A stretch of 64,000 nucleotides of DNA from Lunularia cruciata (lineage: Eukaryota; Streptophyta; Marchantiopsida; Lunulariales; Lunulariaceae). Below the pieces are notes generated by a model. That model saw only the letters and a list, made by a program, of their open reading frames with translations, was not told where the DNA came from and did not search any database. The position numbers and the translations under genes are program-made. The stretch is from contig OX419760.1 in NCBI GenBank assembly GCA_948567375.1, positions 17,112,001-17,176,000 of the forward strand, in the 5' to 3' direction. Below are positions 1 through 11,773 of the stretch, in pieces. Positions within the stretch are counted from its first letter, which is position 1. Every line of letters starts with the position of its first letter.

Positions 1-3000
1 CAATAGGGGTGATGGATAAGGTGGTAGTTTCAGTTATGGGAGTTCAAAATCTCATGACTTTCTAAGTCTTGAAGGATTCAAGCTATGACTTACTTCTTAG
101 GAGGCCATGGTTGAGAGCAGCATGCACAATGGATTGATAGCACAAAGGGTACTTGAGGATTAGGCCATCAAACTATAGAGTCACAGTTCTTGTGACTAAC
201 ACCACCAACACTTCACATTCAAATACACCATCTTTTGATTATTGAGAATCAGATTCTGAAGAAGGAGCTTTAGGTGTGGACACAAGCATGGAAGAGGAGA
301 CTTCCACGGAGGAGGATGAATCTGAATCTGATTCAGATGTGTATCCTTTGTGTGCTCTGGATTTTTCACCTAAGCTAGAGGTTTTGAAGGACCCAGATAA
401 ATCACCATTGACACTTGAGAAGGTAAAGAGAAGGTTAGCTACCTCAAGTATGGCACCAATGTTACCAAGGAGGAGAAGGTGAGATTTGAGGAGATTTTCT
501 GCAAGTTCATCCATGTGTTTGCTTTTAGTTACAAGGATTTGAAGGAAGTCACCTTGGAGGAGCACAAGATAGAGGTAGAGTCACATGCAAGACCAATCTG
601 CCAAAAGCAACGTCGCATTAGCCCACCAATATCTTTTGTTGTGAAGGAGGAGATTGATAAGCTCAAGGAGGCCGGATTTATCTTTGAGGTGGAGAATTCA
701 AAATGGGTGTCTCCAATTGTCATTGTGAAGAAAAATAATGGCAAGCTTTGGGTATGTGTGGATTACAAGAAGCTTGATGCTGTTACCAAGAAAAACTACT
801 ACCCATTGCCATTCATGATGAGATCTTCAAGGAGGTTGCAGGTCATGAGAGGTACAATTTTGGACATGGTTATAGTGGATATAACCAAATTAGGATTGCA
901 CCACAGCATCAACAACTCACCATGTTCACCACACCTTGGCGAACTTATGCTTTCAAGGTCATGCCTTTTGGGCTTTGCAATGCTCCAGCCACATTCCAAC
1001 GGTTCATGAACAAGGTATTTGAACCTTTCATTGGGAAATTTGTGAGAGACTTCATTGATGACTTTTGTGTCTATGGGAGCAAGGAGGAGCACTTTGAGCA
1101 CCTAATCAAGGTCTTGCAATGCTTGGATGAGGCAAATGCATCACTCAACCCAGAGAGGTGCATTTTTGGATGTGAAGAAGGTCTACTTTTGGGGCACATC
1201 ATCTCCAAGGATGGAATAGCAGTTGATCTTGAGAAGGTGAGGAAAATCTCAGACCTTCCATTCCCTTCAAGCTTGACAAAGTTATGCTAATTGGGTACTA
1301 TAGGAAATTCATCTTCTCATTTTCCAACAAGGCTTATGCATTGACCATCTACATGAAAAAGGGTGTAGATTACATGGTGATTTTGGAGGACAAGGAGGCT
1401 CTCAAAGCTTTTGAGGAGCTCAAGCAATCCCTTGTTATAGCTCCAATTCTTGCTAAACCTGATTGGAGTAAGCTTTTCATCCTCTACACTGATGCTTCTA
1501 ATGTAGCTATAGGATACACTCTTAGTCAATTAGACCAAGATGGGTATGATCATCCAATAGCTTATGCTAGTAGGCAAATGGTTTCAGCATGAAAAAACTA
1601 CTTTGTCAGGGAGAGAGAAGGGTTGGCAGTGATCTTTGGTCTCAAGAAGTTTAGACACTACTTGATTGGAGGGAAAGCCACCATTGTCACGGATCACAAG
1701 GCTTTGAAGTACATCTTCAACAAGCCTAATGTTGAAGGGAGACTAGCAAGGTGGATGATACTCTTGTCTAAGTATGACTACACCACTGAGGATAGGCCAA
1801 GAAAGAAACATGCAAATGTTGATTTGTTATCTAGAGCCTATGATCATGATGGAGATGAGCTAGTGGATGATTCTTTCCCGGATGAGGAATTCATGACAAT
1901 CTCAATCACTCAAGAGGTTCCAATGGAGTACAAGGAGATTGTGGATTTTGTGACAAGAGGTAACTATCCTGAAGGGATGCATGCTAGGGAGAGGAAGGCT
2001 CTTACAGCAAGATCTAGACCTTACACAATGGTGGAGGATATTTTTTTTCACCAAGGAGCAGATGGTCTACTTTGAAGACCAATGGGTAAGGAATAGTCTA
2101 TCCTACTTATAAAGGAGTTTCATGAAGGTTTAGTGTGTGGAGGACACTTTGCAGGAAAGGTGACTGCTTTCAAGATTCTAGATGCAGGTTACCATTGGAG
2201 AGGGATTTTTAAGGATTGTCTTGATTATTGCAAAACTTGTCATGTTTGTCAAGCTTTTGCTAGAAAATCTACATCCACTCCACCACTTAGATCAATCCAT
2301 TGCTAGGACCTTTTGAGAAGTGGGGAATTGATTTTGTAGGTCCTCTCAATAGAACCATGAGGAACAATTGGTACATTGTGGTAGTTACTGATTACCTTAC
2401 CAAGTGGGTTGAGGCTAGACCATTGAGGGACAAGAATGAAGATGAAGTTGGTAGATTTCTTTATGAACGCAGTATCACTAGATTTGGATGCCCTTTGGAG
2501 TTGGTTTTTGATAGAGGAGAGTTTACAAGAAGCATTACTACAGCCATGCTATGACATTTCTCTATCACACATAGAATAACTACATCCTATAAGCCAAATT
2601 CCAATGGCTTGGCAGAGAGAACCAATCAGACCTTGTACATGATGTTGGCTAAAGGTGCAGAAATAGAGGGGGCTAAACATCATTGGGACAAGAGGATTCA
2701 TGCAGTTTTGTGGGAGTATAGGACAACCATGAAGACTTCCACCAGATATTCTCCATTTCAATTGGTATATGGTATTAAGTCTACCCTACCTATTCACCTT
2801 GATCTTCCTACCTTCCAAAGCATTCATAGGAGATTGAAGAAAGCACAAGGAGGTGATGTAGAGAAGTCAAGGAAGGAACAACTCATGGAGTTGGAAGAGG
2901 CAAGAGCAATTGCTATGGTTTGAGTGGAGCAAGCCCAAAGGAAACAAAAGGAGAGCTATGACAAGAGGCAAGGCAAGAAGGTGGTGGAGCCTTTCAAAGA

Positions 3001-3227
3001 AGGTGATTGGGTAATGTTGTTTGATTCTATTCGATTCAAGAGAGTGCAAAAGATATTTTTGCCTAAGTACTTTGGACCTTTCATAGTGGAGAAGGTGTGG
3101 GGCAATTACACTTATGATCTCAAGGAGTTGGGAGGAAGACACTTTGATAGGATTAACCATGATAAGTTGAAGATATATCATAGAAGGTAGAGAGACCTTC
3201 ACTTTGAGGACAAAGTGAAAACTTAGT

Positions 3228-3238
3228 CCGGGGGTAAA
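3228..3238 (+). other. Polypurine tract of A5
   Basis: A G-rich tract ccgggggtaaa directly abuts the LTR start TGTAACACCC. The same tract precedes the 3' LTR in A1 (21220-21230), A2 (9192-9202, minus strand) and the second A1 copy (63820-63830). This fits the plus-strand primer of a gypsy element. Confidence 0.75.
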
Positions 3239-3932
3239 TGTAACACCCATTTGTGCATGTGTGTGGTATTGTGATATTTAGTTTGGTATTACAAGTACTA
3301 AAGAGATATTATTTATATAGAGATAAAGGATGGTTCTACATTAGTCATGATTAGCTAAAGTTAGTCATAGCTAAGATAGAGGGGAGCTTACTTTAGAGGA
3401 AGTGGAAAAGATGAGCACCACTATTTTGGATTCTAGTGTGTTGATTTGGTATTATTCCTAGGTGTTTGGCTTTGAGGAAAGAGTTGAGAACTCTTGGGCC
3501 CGCAAGCCCTTTTTGTTGTGGATTCTTCTATAGTCCAAGGATAGCCCATGTGAAGGAATCCTTGACTTAGTGGTTGGGTCAAGATAAGACCACATGCTTA
3601 GAGGAATATGCCCATGTGAATGGATATTCCTTTCTACTTTTGGCTTTACTTGACTTTTAGTCTAGTAACTTGAGTTATTGCGGTAATTAGTAACTTTGGT
3701 GCGTAACTATTTCACAAGTTTATAAACAAGGGATGAAGAAGTACTCATCATCCTTTCATTTGCAACTATCTCTCTCTCTCATTGAGTTCTCTAGTGAGCA
3801 ATGTCTTGAGTCTTGGAGTGTTAGCCTTGGAGGAGCACAATGGAGTTGGGGTTCCTTGCCTTCTTAGTCCATGGTGCACTACCGTAATAGCCATTAGAGG
3901 TTCTTCTTGAGTGAGAGACAGGCCGGCTCACA
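3239..3932 (+). repeat. 3' LTR of family A (A5)
   Basis: About 694 bp, starting TGTAACACCC and ending GGCTCACA. It is a full-length match to the 692-bp LTRs at 14094-14785 and 21231-21922 and to the minus-strand LTR at 8501-9191. It carries the same TATA-like block and CT-rich stretch near its 3' end. Confidence 0.93.
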
Positions 3933-3954
3933 GGACTTTCTTCTTGCAACTTTG

Positions 3955-4048
3955 AACCTCCTCCAAAATCTGGTGAAACTCTTCCAAACTTGTGAAAGTC
4001 CTCCAACTTGGTGAAACTCCTACAACTTGGTGAAACTCCTCCAAATTT
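3955..4048. repeat. Imperfect minisatellite, unit about 19-20 bp
   Basis: Four to five degenerate units built on cctccaacttggtgaaact follow each other immediately after the A5 LTR. The last units are the most alike, the usual look of slippage-derived repeats. Confidence 0.75.
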
Positions 4049-4364
4049 GGCCAAAATCTTCAATTTTACTTTTTGAGCCCAACACGCAACAAATTGGTCC
4101 TACCTTCACCTCAAGAGCTCAAAGTCACAACTATTGCTCAAAATTTGCTCCTTTTGTGCTAAAAAATTGGCCAATGCTTCCGCACACTCTCTGTCTTACT
4201 ACCAAATCTCCATTAAGGAACAAGCTTCTGCACAACAGGGAAAAACTGAACTTCAATCAAACTACCAATGATCTACTGAGCTTGGAGATACCATCAACAC
4301 TCAAAGTTCATGTACTTGATTTCCCCTTGATTTCACTTCTTTGAGGTAATCAGATTGTTTATCA

Positions 4365-4387
4365 CTCTCAACTCAACTCAACTCAAA
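4365..4387. repeat. (CTCAA)n microsatellite
   Basis: About four consecutive CTCAA units. Simple slippage repeat with no coding context. Confidence 0.7.
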
Positions 4388-4779
4388 TCAGTACTTGATC
4401 TGTCACTCAATAAACTACCAAAAATAGACACTGATTACAATCAAGCCACACCTACTCTAGCTAAGAGAATCTAGGTGACGCTCGCTGGCCTCTGTCCACC
4501 ATAGCCAATAACTTGAAGGCTCAACATCAAAGAAGTGAGCTATTTGGAGCCGCACTTTGAAAGTATACCCTTGGACTCGAGCTAGGTCTGAAACCCTAAT
4601 AGTCTTGTTGATGGCACACTCGATGGTGCAAATGGTGCAAAGTGACAATGAGCCCCACCGTGAAGTCAATACCCCAAACACAAAATCTATTTGTCGGAAA
4701 GTAGTCTCTGAGAAACTATTGAAATAACTCTAAGTACTATCACTGGAACTCCACGTCCAAGCAATCTAGATGCGACACT

Positions 4780-5060
4780 ACAAATGGCATGACAAGAAGC
4801 TTCCCAAATAGCTTAGCTTGCATACCAAGTAGGTGGCTCTAAGGAGGAAGCTTCTTGGTTGGCTTAGGTTGCACTCCAAGAAGGTGGTTTTTAGTAGGAA
4901 GTTTTCTTGGGAACTTCCCAAGAGCCTTGTATATTTTTTATAAATACCAAAGCCCAAGCTCATGCTAGGCATTTGGAGTTTCCCTCATTTGAGAATTCCA
5001 ATATGATCTTCCATTTTGGTCTTCCATTCTCCTATTTCTCTCCTTGGTATTTTACATGTA
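4780..5060 (+). repeat. 5' LTR of element D (approximate)
   Basis: The block aagaagcttccc through tttctctccttgg is recognisably repeated at about 40420-40625, including the shared stretch gaacttcccaagagccttg. It is followed at once by a primer-binding site, which marks it as a 5' LTR. The left edge is uncertain because the two LTRs are very diverged. Confidence 0.65.
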
Positions 5061-5063
5061 TTT

Positions 5064-5081
5064 TGGTATCAAAGTTGGGAT
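5064..5081 (+). other. Primer-binding site of element D (tRNA-iMet type)
   Basis: tggtatcaaagttggga starts like the plant initiator-Met tRNA primer site TGGTATCAGAGC, a few bases after the LTR end. It sits in the expected place between LTR and gag leader. Confidence 0.7.
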
Positions 5082-5098
5082 GGGATGGGATGGGATGG
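5075..5098. repeat. (GGGAT)n microsatellite
   Basis: Four or more tandem gggat units directly after the D primer site. Probably local slippage within the old leader. Confidence 0.75.
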
Positions 5099-5331
5099 AA
5101 TTTATGGACCACCAAATCCATTTCCCCCAAATTATTGAGATGTTTGTGTCCATATACTACCAGGCATCATATTTTCTGAATATGATCACCTTGTCTGATG
5201 AACCATTGATACTTCCAATTGTAACTTATGGAGAGTGGTGGACGTGTTATTTCTACATGTTAACTTAGATAATCATAAGTAATTTGATATAGTAGTAGCC
5301 ATGGTGGTAGTGCCCAAAGTTATCATTGTTA

Positions 5332-5336
5332 TGTAA
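5332..5336. other. Left target-site duplication of element C (TGTAA)
   Basis: TGTAA immediately precedes the left LTR and is repeated exactly at 33698-33702 after the right LTR. Five bases is the normal gypsy duplication length. The match proves that everything between the two LTRs arrived inside C or as part of it. Confidence 0.85.
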
Positions 5337-6075
5337 TGTAATACTCCAAGGACAAGAGAAGAGAGAAAACAAAAATTTCACACTCAATCATTCGATGCCC
5401 CAAAGGAGCACCTTCTCTTTATTATATAGACAAAGAGGATCTTCTCCAAGGATGCTCCACCATAGGATTAGGCACACAAATAGATGACATGTCAGCAAGC
5501 TCCACCCTTGTATTACTTACTTGGATGGGTGACATGTCGGTCTAGGTCCTATCTGGTTGGTCAAATAAGCTTTGACCAGAGGGAATCTTTTAGGGAATCT
5601 TCATGTAGGAATCTCAAAATCACATGGGTAAGGTACCATTGGAAAGCTCTCAATGAGACAAAACAAGAGTGAGGGAAGGCCAACCTTTGCTTTGTTAGAG
5701 GGGGGGGGGGAATATGCACATTTTGAGGCCTAAGTCATTCGTTTAGGTCTCCAAAATTGCCTTCAAAGATTTCAAGCATATTTTGGTTCCAACTCTATTA
5801 GTAAAAGTCCTCTTTTGGTGATACCTCTTTCTGATTTGTTTAATCATGTGTAATATCCTTCCAAATGTTACCAAACCAGTTCTCACCTTTAAATCATATG
5901 TCTAGCTATTGGTTCTAAGGTTTTCAAGTCTATTTTGGTTTCTGCTCTATTAGTAGAAGTTCTCTTTTGGTGATACTTTTATTTGATCTATTTTGACCAT
6001 CATGTATAATATCATTCTAGATGTTACCAAACCAAATTTCACATCTAGATCATATGGCTAGCTCTTAGTATTACA
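5337..6075 (-). repeat. 3' LTR of element C
   Basis: About 739 bp with TG...CA ends, matched along its length by 32947-33697. A run of about ten Gs near the middle occurs in both LTRs. It is flanked internally by the purine-rich tract expected on the 3' side of a minus-strand element. Confidence 0.9.
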
Positions 6076-6090
6076 GACCTCCTTCCTTTT
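6076..6090 (-). other. Polypurine tract of element C
   Basis: On the minus strand the bases next to the LTR read aaaaggaaggaggtc, a pure purine run apart from its last base. It directly abuts the 3' LTR and fixes the element's orientation. Confidence 0.8.
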
Positions 6091-8500
6091 AAGACGCAAC
6101 GTCCTCGTTGTGCAGTTGTTGCTCAAATGCTTGTACCAACACCGGTGCATGTGTCAAGTTGGCAGTGGGCTCCCAAGTTGCTTCATAGAGGGGGTAACCT
6201 CTCCACTATACTAGATAGTCCACCCGTGGATGGCAAGTACCACACATGCATTTTTGGAGAATACACTCCACTTCATATTCCTCTATGCTATCAATGAGTG
6301 TCGGACAAAGTCGAATGTCTTGTGTGGAATGACACTGACCTGATCAAGGAGCATATTTGCATAGAAGGGAAACATGGAACACTAGATGGATCTTCATGTG
6401 TGGTAGTAGCTCAAGGTGATAAGCCACAGTGCTGGCTCGACAAAGAATCAAGAAAGGTCCAATAAAACAAGGTCTGAGCTTACGAGGTCCAACTAAAATG
6501 AGGTTGGTTGCCGATAGCCACACTTGATCCCCAACATTGAACTCCATGTGCTTACAGTGTGCATCAACATACTGCTTTTGTTGATTTTGCATAATTTGTA
6601 ATTTGTGCTTGGCGCTCTCCACACCTCATTGGATTTTAGAAACAAATGTGTTGATTGCATTGACCTTGGTAGCCATTGGACGGATCTTCATCAAGCTAGA
6701 AGGTGTGAAGGGATGCTCACCATACATGAAGAAGAACGGAGTGACCTGGGTGGATGCATTCACTGAATTGTTGTGAGTGAATTCCACCAACGGGAGTAGG
6801 GTGTCCCACCTCTCTTGCTCTTCTAAGGTGAAGCCGCATAACATGTCTTCAATTGTGCAAGTAGCCCACTCTGTTTGTCCATTTGTTTGTGGGTGGTAAG
6901 TTGTGGACATGGCCAACTTGGTTTTGAAGAAACCAAAGAGTGTTTGCCAAAAAAAAACTGGTGAATTGAGTGCCTCTATTGGTGATGAGTACTCTAGACA
7001 AGCCACGGTGAGAGAAGACTACATCTAAGTATAATTGAGCTAGTTGTGGAGTGGTCACATCCTTGGTGGTAGGGCGCACGTGAATCATTTTTCTCAGCAG
7101 GTCCACAAACACCACGATGGAGTCAAACCTGAGGTGGTCTTGGGTAATTCACAGACAAGATCCATACTCACTTGTTCTCAATGTTGGGTAGGAGTGGGGA
7201 GAGGTTGAAGGAGCCCTACAAGAGCTTGATTAGAAGCTTTGTTCTATTGACAAAGTAGACAATTGCGCACGTAGTCCATCACATTGTTGCTCATCTTGGG
7301 CCAATAGTAATGGCGTTAGACTACATCCAAGGTCTTGTCCACTTTGACATGACCTGCAAGGGGCGAATCATGACATTCTGCTAGAATGGTGGTATGTAAT
7401 TCTGGGACAATTGGGATCCATAATCTACCATCACAAAAGGTGAGTCCTTGGGTGCAAGTGACGCCTTTAGATGATTGTACTCTACAATCTATGGATCAGT
7501 TTTTGTAGCAACTAGAATCTCTGGCCAAAATTTAGGGTTAATCTTAACCTCTACCACCAAGTTGTTTGCCACCAAATCTGGCAATGAGATAGATCCTTTA
7601 GTGTCTTGAGGTAGACTAGAGGTTTGTGGTCTATCTCTATTACAAATGCCTTCTTGCCCAGATAGTGCTTCCAATGCTTGGTTGCCAAAATGATGGCCAA
7701 CTCTTCTCGTTCTGTGGTGTGGTAGTTGCGCTCTACTGGTAACAACTTTCAAGAGAAATATGCAATTGGATGCCATCTGTCAGGCCACTCTTGTTGTAGG
7801 ACTGCTCCTATTGCTATGCTTGATGCATCTATAGCCAACTTGATTGGATGTTTTGGGTCATGTTGTTTGTGTTACTAAGATATTGTCCAAGAAGACAATA
7901 AAAAACTTATCAAAGTATGGACACAATATGTCATTCATTAGACTCATGAAAGTGGCAGGTGCATTGGTGAGGCCAAAAGGCATCACAAGATACTCGAAGT
8001 AGCCATACTTGGTTCAAAAGGCAGTTTTGTACACATCCTTCTTTGGAATTTGGATTTGATTGTAACCGCTCCACAAGTCCAATTTGGTCAAGTATCTTGC
8101 TCCATGGAGTTGATCAAATAGGTCATCCATGCAAGGTAAGGGGTATTTTTTCTTCATTGTTTGTTGATTGAGACCCCAATAGTCAATGCACATGCATATT
8201 GTACCATCCTTCTTCTTCACAAACAAGACAAGAGCCCCATATAGTGATACCCTAGGTTGGATGAACCCTTTCTACAACATCTCCTCAATTTAAGTTTTAC
8301 ACTCCTCTAACTCATGAGGTGATAGGAAATATGGGCCCTTACAAGGAGGTGTCTTCCCTGGGAGTGTCTCAATTTTATGATCTACTCTCCTTTTTGGTAG
8401 TTACCTTGAGTGTAGCTCATTGGAAAAGACATCTTGAAACTCATCCACCACATCCTTCAAGTTCTTAGGAATTTTTCCATCAAGTTGTGCACTCTACACT
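6091..8500 (-). pseudogene. Element C pol 3' part: RT, RNase H, integrase, chromodomain
   Basis: Minus-strand fossil coding DNA. Reverse transcriptase blocks lie at about 8226-7900 ([22 protein letters not shown]). RNase H is at about 7780-7500 (EREELAIILATKHW, IDHKPLVYLKT). Integrase is at about 7115-6344 (YHPQTNGQTEW, VEFTHNNSVNAST). A chromodomain-like end is at about 6320-6100 (RGYPLYEATWEP), which places C among the chromoviruses. The segment is broken throughout. Confidence 0.85.
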
Positions 8501-9191
8501 TGTGAGCTGGCCTGTCTCTCACTCAAGATGAACCTCTGATGGCTATTATGGTAGTGCACCATGGACTAAGAAGGCAAGGAACCCCAACTCCATTGTGCTC
8601 CTCCAAGGCTAACACTCCAAGACTCAAGATATTACTCACTAGAGAACTCAATGAGAGAGAGATAGTTGCAAATGAAAGGATGATGAGTACCTCCTCATCC
8701 CTTGTTTATAAACTTGTGAAATAGTTACGTACCAAAGTTACTAATTACCGCAATAACTCAAGTTACTAGACTAAAAGTCAAGTAAAGCCAAAAGTAGAAA
8801 GGAATATCCATTCACATGAACATATTCCATTAGCATGTGATCTTATCTTCACCCAACCACTAAGTCAAGGATTCCTTCACATGGGCTATCCTTGGACTAT
8901 AGAAGAATCCACAACAAAAAGGGCTTGCGGGCCCAAGAGTTCTCAACTCTTTCCTCAAAGCCAAACACCTAGGAATAATACCAAGTCAACACACTAGAAT
9001 CCAAAATAGTGGTGCTCATCTTTTCCACTTCCTCTAAAGTAAGCTCCCCTCTATCTTAGCTATGACTAACTTTAGCTAATCATGACTAATGTAGAACCAT
9101 CCTTTATCTCTATATAAATAATATCTCTTTAGTACTTGTAATACCAAACTAAATATCACAATACCACACACATGCACAAATGGGTGTTACA
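8501..9191 (-). repeat. 3' LTR of A2
   Basis: 691 bp, the reverse complement of the family A LTR. It is nearly identical to the A5 LTR at 3239-3932 and slightly more distant from the A1 LTRs. Its outer edge abuts element C sequence at 8500. I see no clean 5-bp duplication with 30736-30740. Confidence 0.93.
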
Positions 9192-11770
9192 TTTACCCCC
9201 GGACTAAGTTTTCACTTTGTCCTCAAAGTGAAGGTCTCTCTACCTTCTATGATATATCTTCAACTTATCATGGTTAATCCTATCAAAGTGTCTTCCTCCC
9301 AACTCCTTGAGATCATAAGTGTAATTGCCCCACACCTTCTCCACTATGAAAGGTCCAAAGTACTTAGGCAAAAATATCTTTTGCACTCTCTTGAATCGAA
9401 TAGAATCAAACAACATTACCCAATCACCTTCTTTGAAAGGCTCCACCACCTTCTTGCCTTGCCTCTTGTCATAGCTCTCCTTTTGTTTCCTTTGGGCTTG
9501 CTCCACTCAAACCATAGCAATTGCTCTTGCCTCTTCCAACTCCATGAGTTGTTCCTTCCTTGACTTCTCTACATCACCTCCTTGTGCTTTCTTCAATCTC
9601 CTATGAATGCTTTGGAAGGTAGGAAGATCAAAGTGAATAGGTAGGGTAGACTCAATACCATATACCAATTGAAATGGAGAATATTTGGTGGAAGTTTTCA
9701 TGGTTGTCCTATACTCCCACAAAACTGCATGAATCCTCTTGTCCCAATGATGTTTAGCCCCCTCCATTTCTGCATCTTTAGCCAACATCATGTACAAGGT
9801 CTGATTGGTTCTCTCTGCCAAGCCATTGGAATTTGGCTTATAGGATGTAGTTATTCTATGTGTGATAGAGAAATGTCATAGCATGGCTGTAGTAATGCTT
9901 CCTGTAAACTCTCATCCTCTATCAAAAACCAACTCCAAAGGGCATCCAAATCTAGTGATAATGCATTCATAAAGAAATCTACCAACTTCATCTTCATTCT
10001 TGTCCCTCAATGGTCTAGCCTCAACCCACTTGGTAACGTAATCAACAACTACCACAATGTAACAATTGTTCCTCAGGGTTCTATTGAGAGGACCTACAAA
10101 ATCAATTTCCCACTTCTCAAAAGGTCCTAGCAATGGAATTGATCTAAGTGGTGGAGTGGATGTAGACTTTCTAGCAAAAGCTTGACAAACATGACAAGTT
10201 TTGCAATAATAAAGACAATCCTTAAAATTCCCTCTCCAAAAGGAACCTACATCTAGAATCTAGAAAGCAGTCACCTTTCTTGCAAAGTGTCCTCCACACA
10301 CTAAACCTCCATGAAACTCCTTTATAAGTAGGATAGACTCTTGCTTACTCATTGCTCTTCAAAGTAGACCATCTGCTCCTTGGTGAAAAAGAATATCCTC
10401 CACCGTTGTGTAAGGTCTAGATCTTGCTGCAAGGGCCTTCCTCTCCCTAGCATGCATCCCTTCAGGATAGTTACCTCTTGTCACAAAATCCACAATCTCC
10501 TTGTACTCCAATGGAACCTCTTGAGTGACTGAGATTTTCATGAGCTCCTCATCTGGGAAGGAATCATCCACTGCCTCATCTCCATCATGATCATAGGCTC
10601 TAGATAACAAATCAGCATTTGCATAGTTCTTTCCTAGCCTGTCCTTAGTAGTGTAGTCATACGCAGACGAGAGTATCATCCACCTTGCTAGTCTCCCTTC
10701 AACATTAGGCTTGTTGAAGATGTACTTCAAAGCATTTTGATCCGTGACAATGGTGGCTTTCCCTCCAATCAAGTAGTGTCTAAACTTCTTGAGACCAAAG
10801 ATCATTGAAAGGTTCAAATACCTTGTTCATGAACCATTGCAGTGTGGTTGGAGCATTGCAAAGCCCAAAAGGCATGACCTTGAAAGCATAAGTTTCCCAA
10901 GGTGTGGTGAACATGGTCAGTTGTTGATGCTCTGGTGCAATCTTGATTTGGTTATATCCACTATAACCATCTCCAAAACTATACCTCTCATGACTTGCAA
11001 CCTCCTTGAAGATCTCATCAATGAATGGCAATGGGTAGTAGTCCTTCTTGGTAATAGCATTGAGCTTCTTGTAATCCACACATATCTAAACCTTGCCATT
11101 CTTTTTCTTCACAATGACAATTGGAGATACCCATTCTGAATTCTCTACCTCAAAGATAAATCCGGCCTCCTTGAGCTTATCGATCTCCTCCTTCACAACC
11201 AAAGATATTGGTGGGCTAATGCGGCATTCCTTTTGGCGGATTGGTCTTTGCATGTGACTCTACCTCTATCTTGTGCTCTTTCATGGTGACTTCCTTCAAA
11301 TCCTTGTAACTAAAAGCAAACACATAGATGAACTTGCAGAAAATCTCCTCAAATCTCACCTCCTCCTCTTTGGTAACATTTGGACCATACTTGAGGGTAG
11401 ATAACCTTCTCTCTACCTCCTCAAGTGTCAATGGTGATTTATCTGGGTCCTTCAAAACCTCTGGCTTAGGTGAAAAATCCATAGCACACAAGGGATACAC
11501 ATCTGAATCAGATTCAGATTCATCCTCCTCCGTGGAAGTCTCCTCCTCCATACTTGTGTCCACACCTAAAGCTCCTTCTTTAGAATCTGATTCCCAATAA
11601 TCAGAAGATGGTGTATCTGAATGTGAAGTGTTGATGGTATTGGTCATAGGAACTGTGACTCCTTGGTTTGATGGCCCAATCCTTAAGTACCCTTTGTGCC
11701 ATCTATCAATTGTGCATGCTGCTCTCAACCATAGCCTTCCAAGAAGTAAGTCATAGCTTGAATCCTTCAA
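9192..11770 (-). pseudogene. A2 pol region
   Basis: Minus-strand protease end, reverse transcriptase, RNase H and integrase of family A, similar to the intact product at 16356-21182 along the whole length. The frame is broken in several places. The integrase C-terminal segment (9240-9506) encodes the same peptide as A5 at 2924-3190, showing a close A2/A5 relationship. Confidence 0.88.
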
Positions 11771-11773
11771 GAT

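Larger units (their letters stand above)
1..3932 (+). mobile_element. Family A Ty3/gypsy copy A5: pol part and 3' LTR
   Basis: The first 3.2 kb matches the protease-to-integrase part of family A (intact reference at 14094-21922). It begins at the equivalent of about 17975 and runs through reverse transcriptase, RNase H and integrase to the polypurine tract and 3' LTR. Recognisable protein blocks include the FIDD polymerase motif, the RNase H DAS block and the integrase SNGLAERTNQ block. The 5' half lies outside the window. The copy is broken, with about ten or so disruptions by eye. Its 3' end is closer to minus-strand copy A2 (8501-14093) than to A1, so A5 and A2 belong to one subfamily. Confidence 0.93.
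3933..4779. other. Unassigned DNA between A5 and element D
   Basis: No recognisable gene or element. It holds an imperfect minisatellite at its left end and a short CTCAA microsatellite. A minus-strand open frame at 4457-4681 has no motif I recognise and I do not call it a gene. The segment may be the original insertion site of element D or part of an unrecognised older repeat. Confidence 0.5.

Noticed and set aside
2867-3250. Antisense open frame of 127 codons at the integrase/LTR border, repeated at 9180, 20859 and 63459
   Set aside because: It is the reverse strand of the integrase C-terminal coding sequence and polypurine tract. It recurs only because the element recurs, and has no domain of its own.
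4457-4681. A possible host gene between A5 and element D
   Set aside because: A 74-codon minus-strand frame with no recognised domain, no splice context and no conservation evidence.
5698-5710. Poly(G) run as a quadruplex or regulatory element
   Set aside because: A single homopolymer run shared by both C LTRs. It is simple LTR sequence and its length may be a sequencing artefact.
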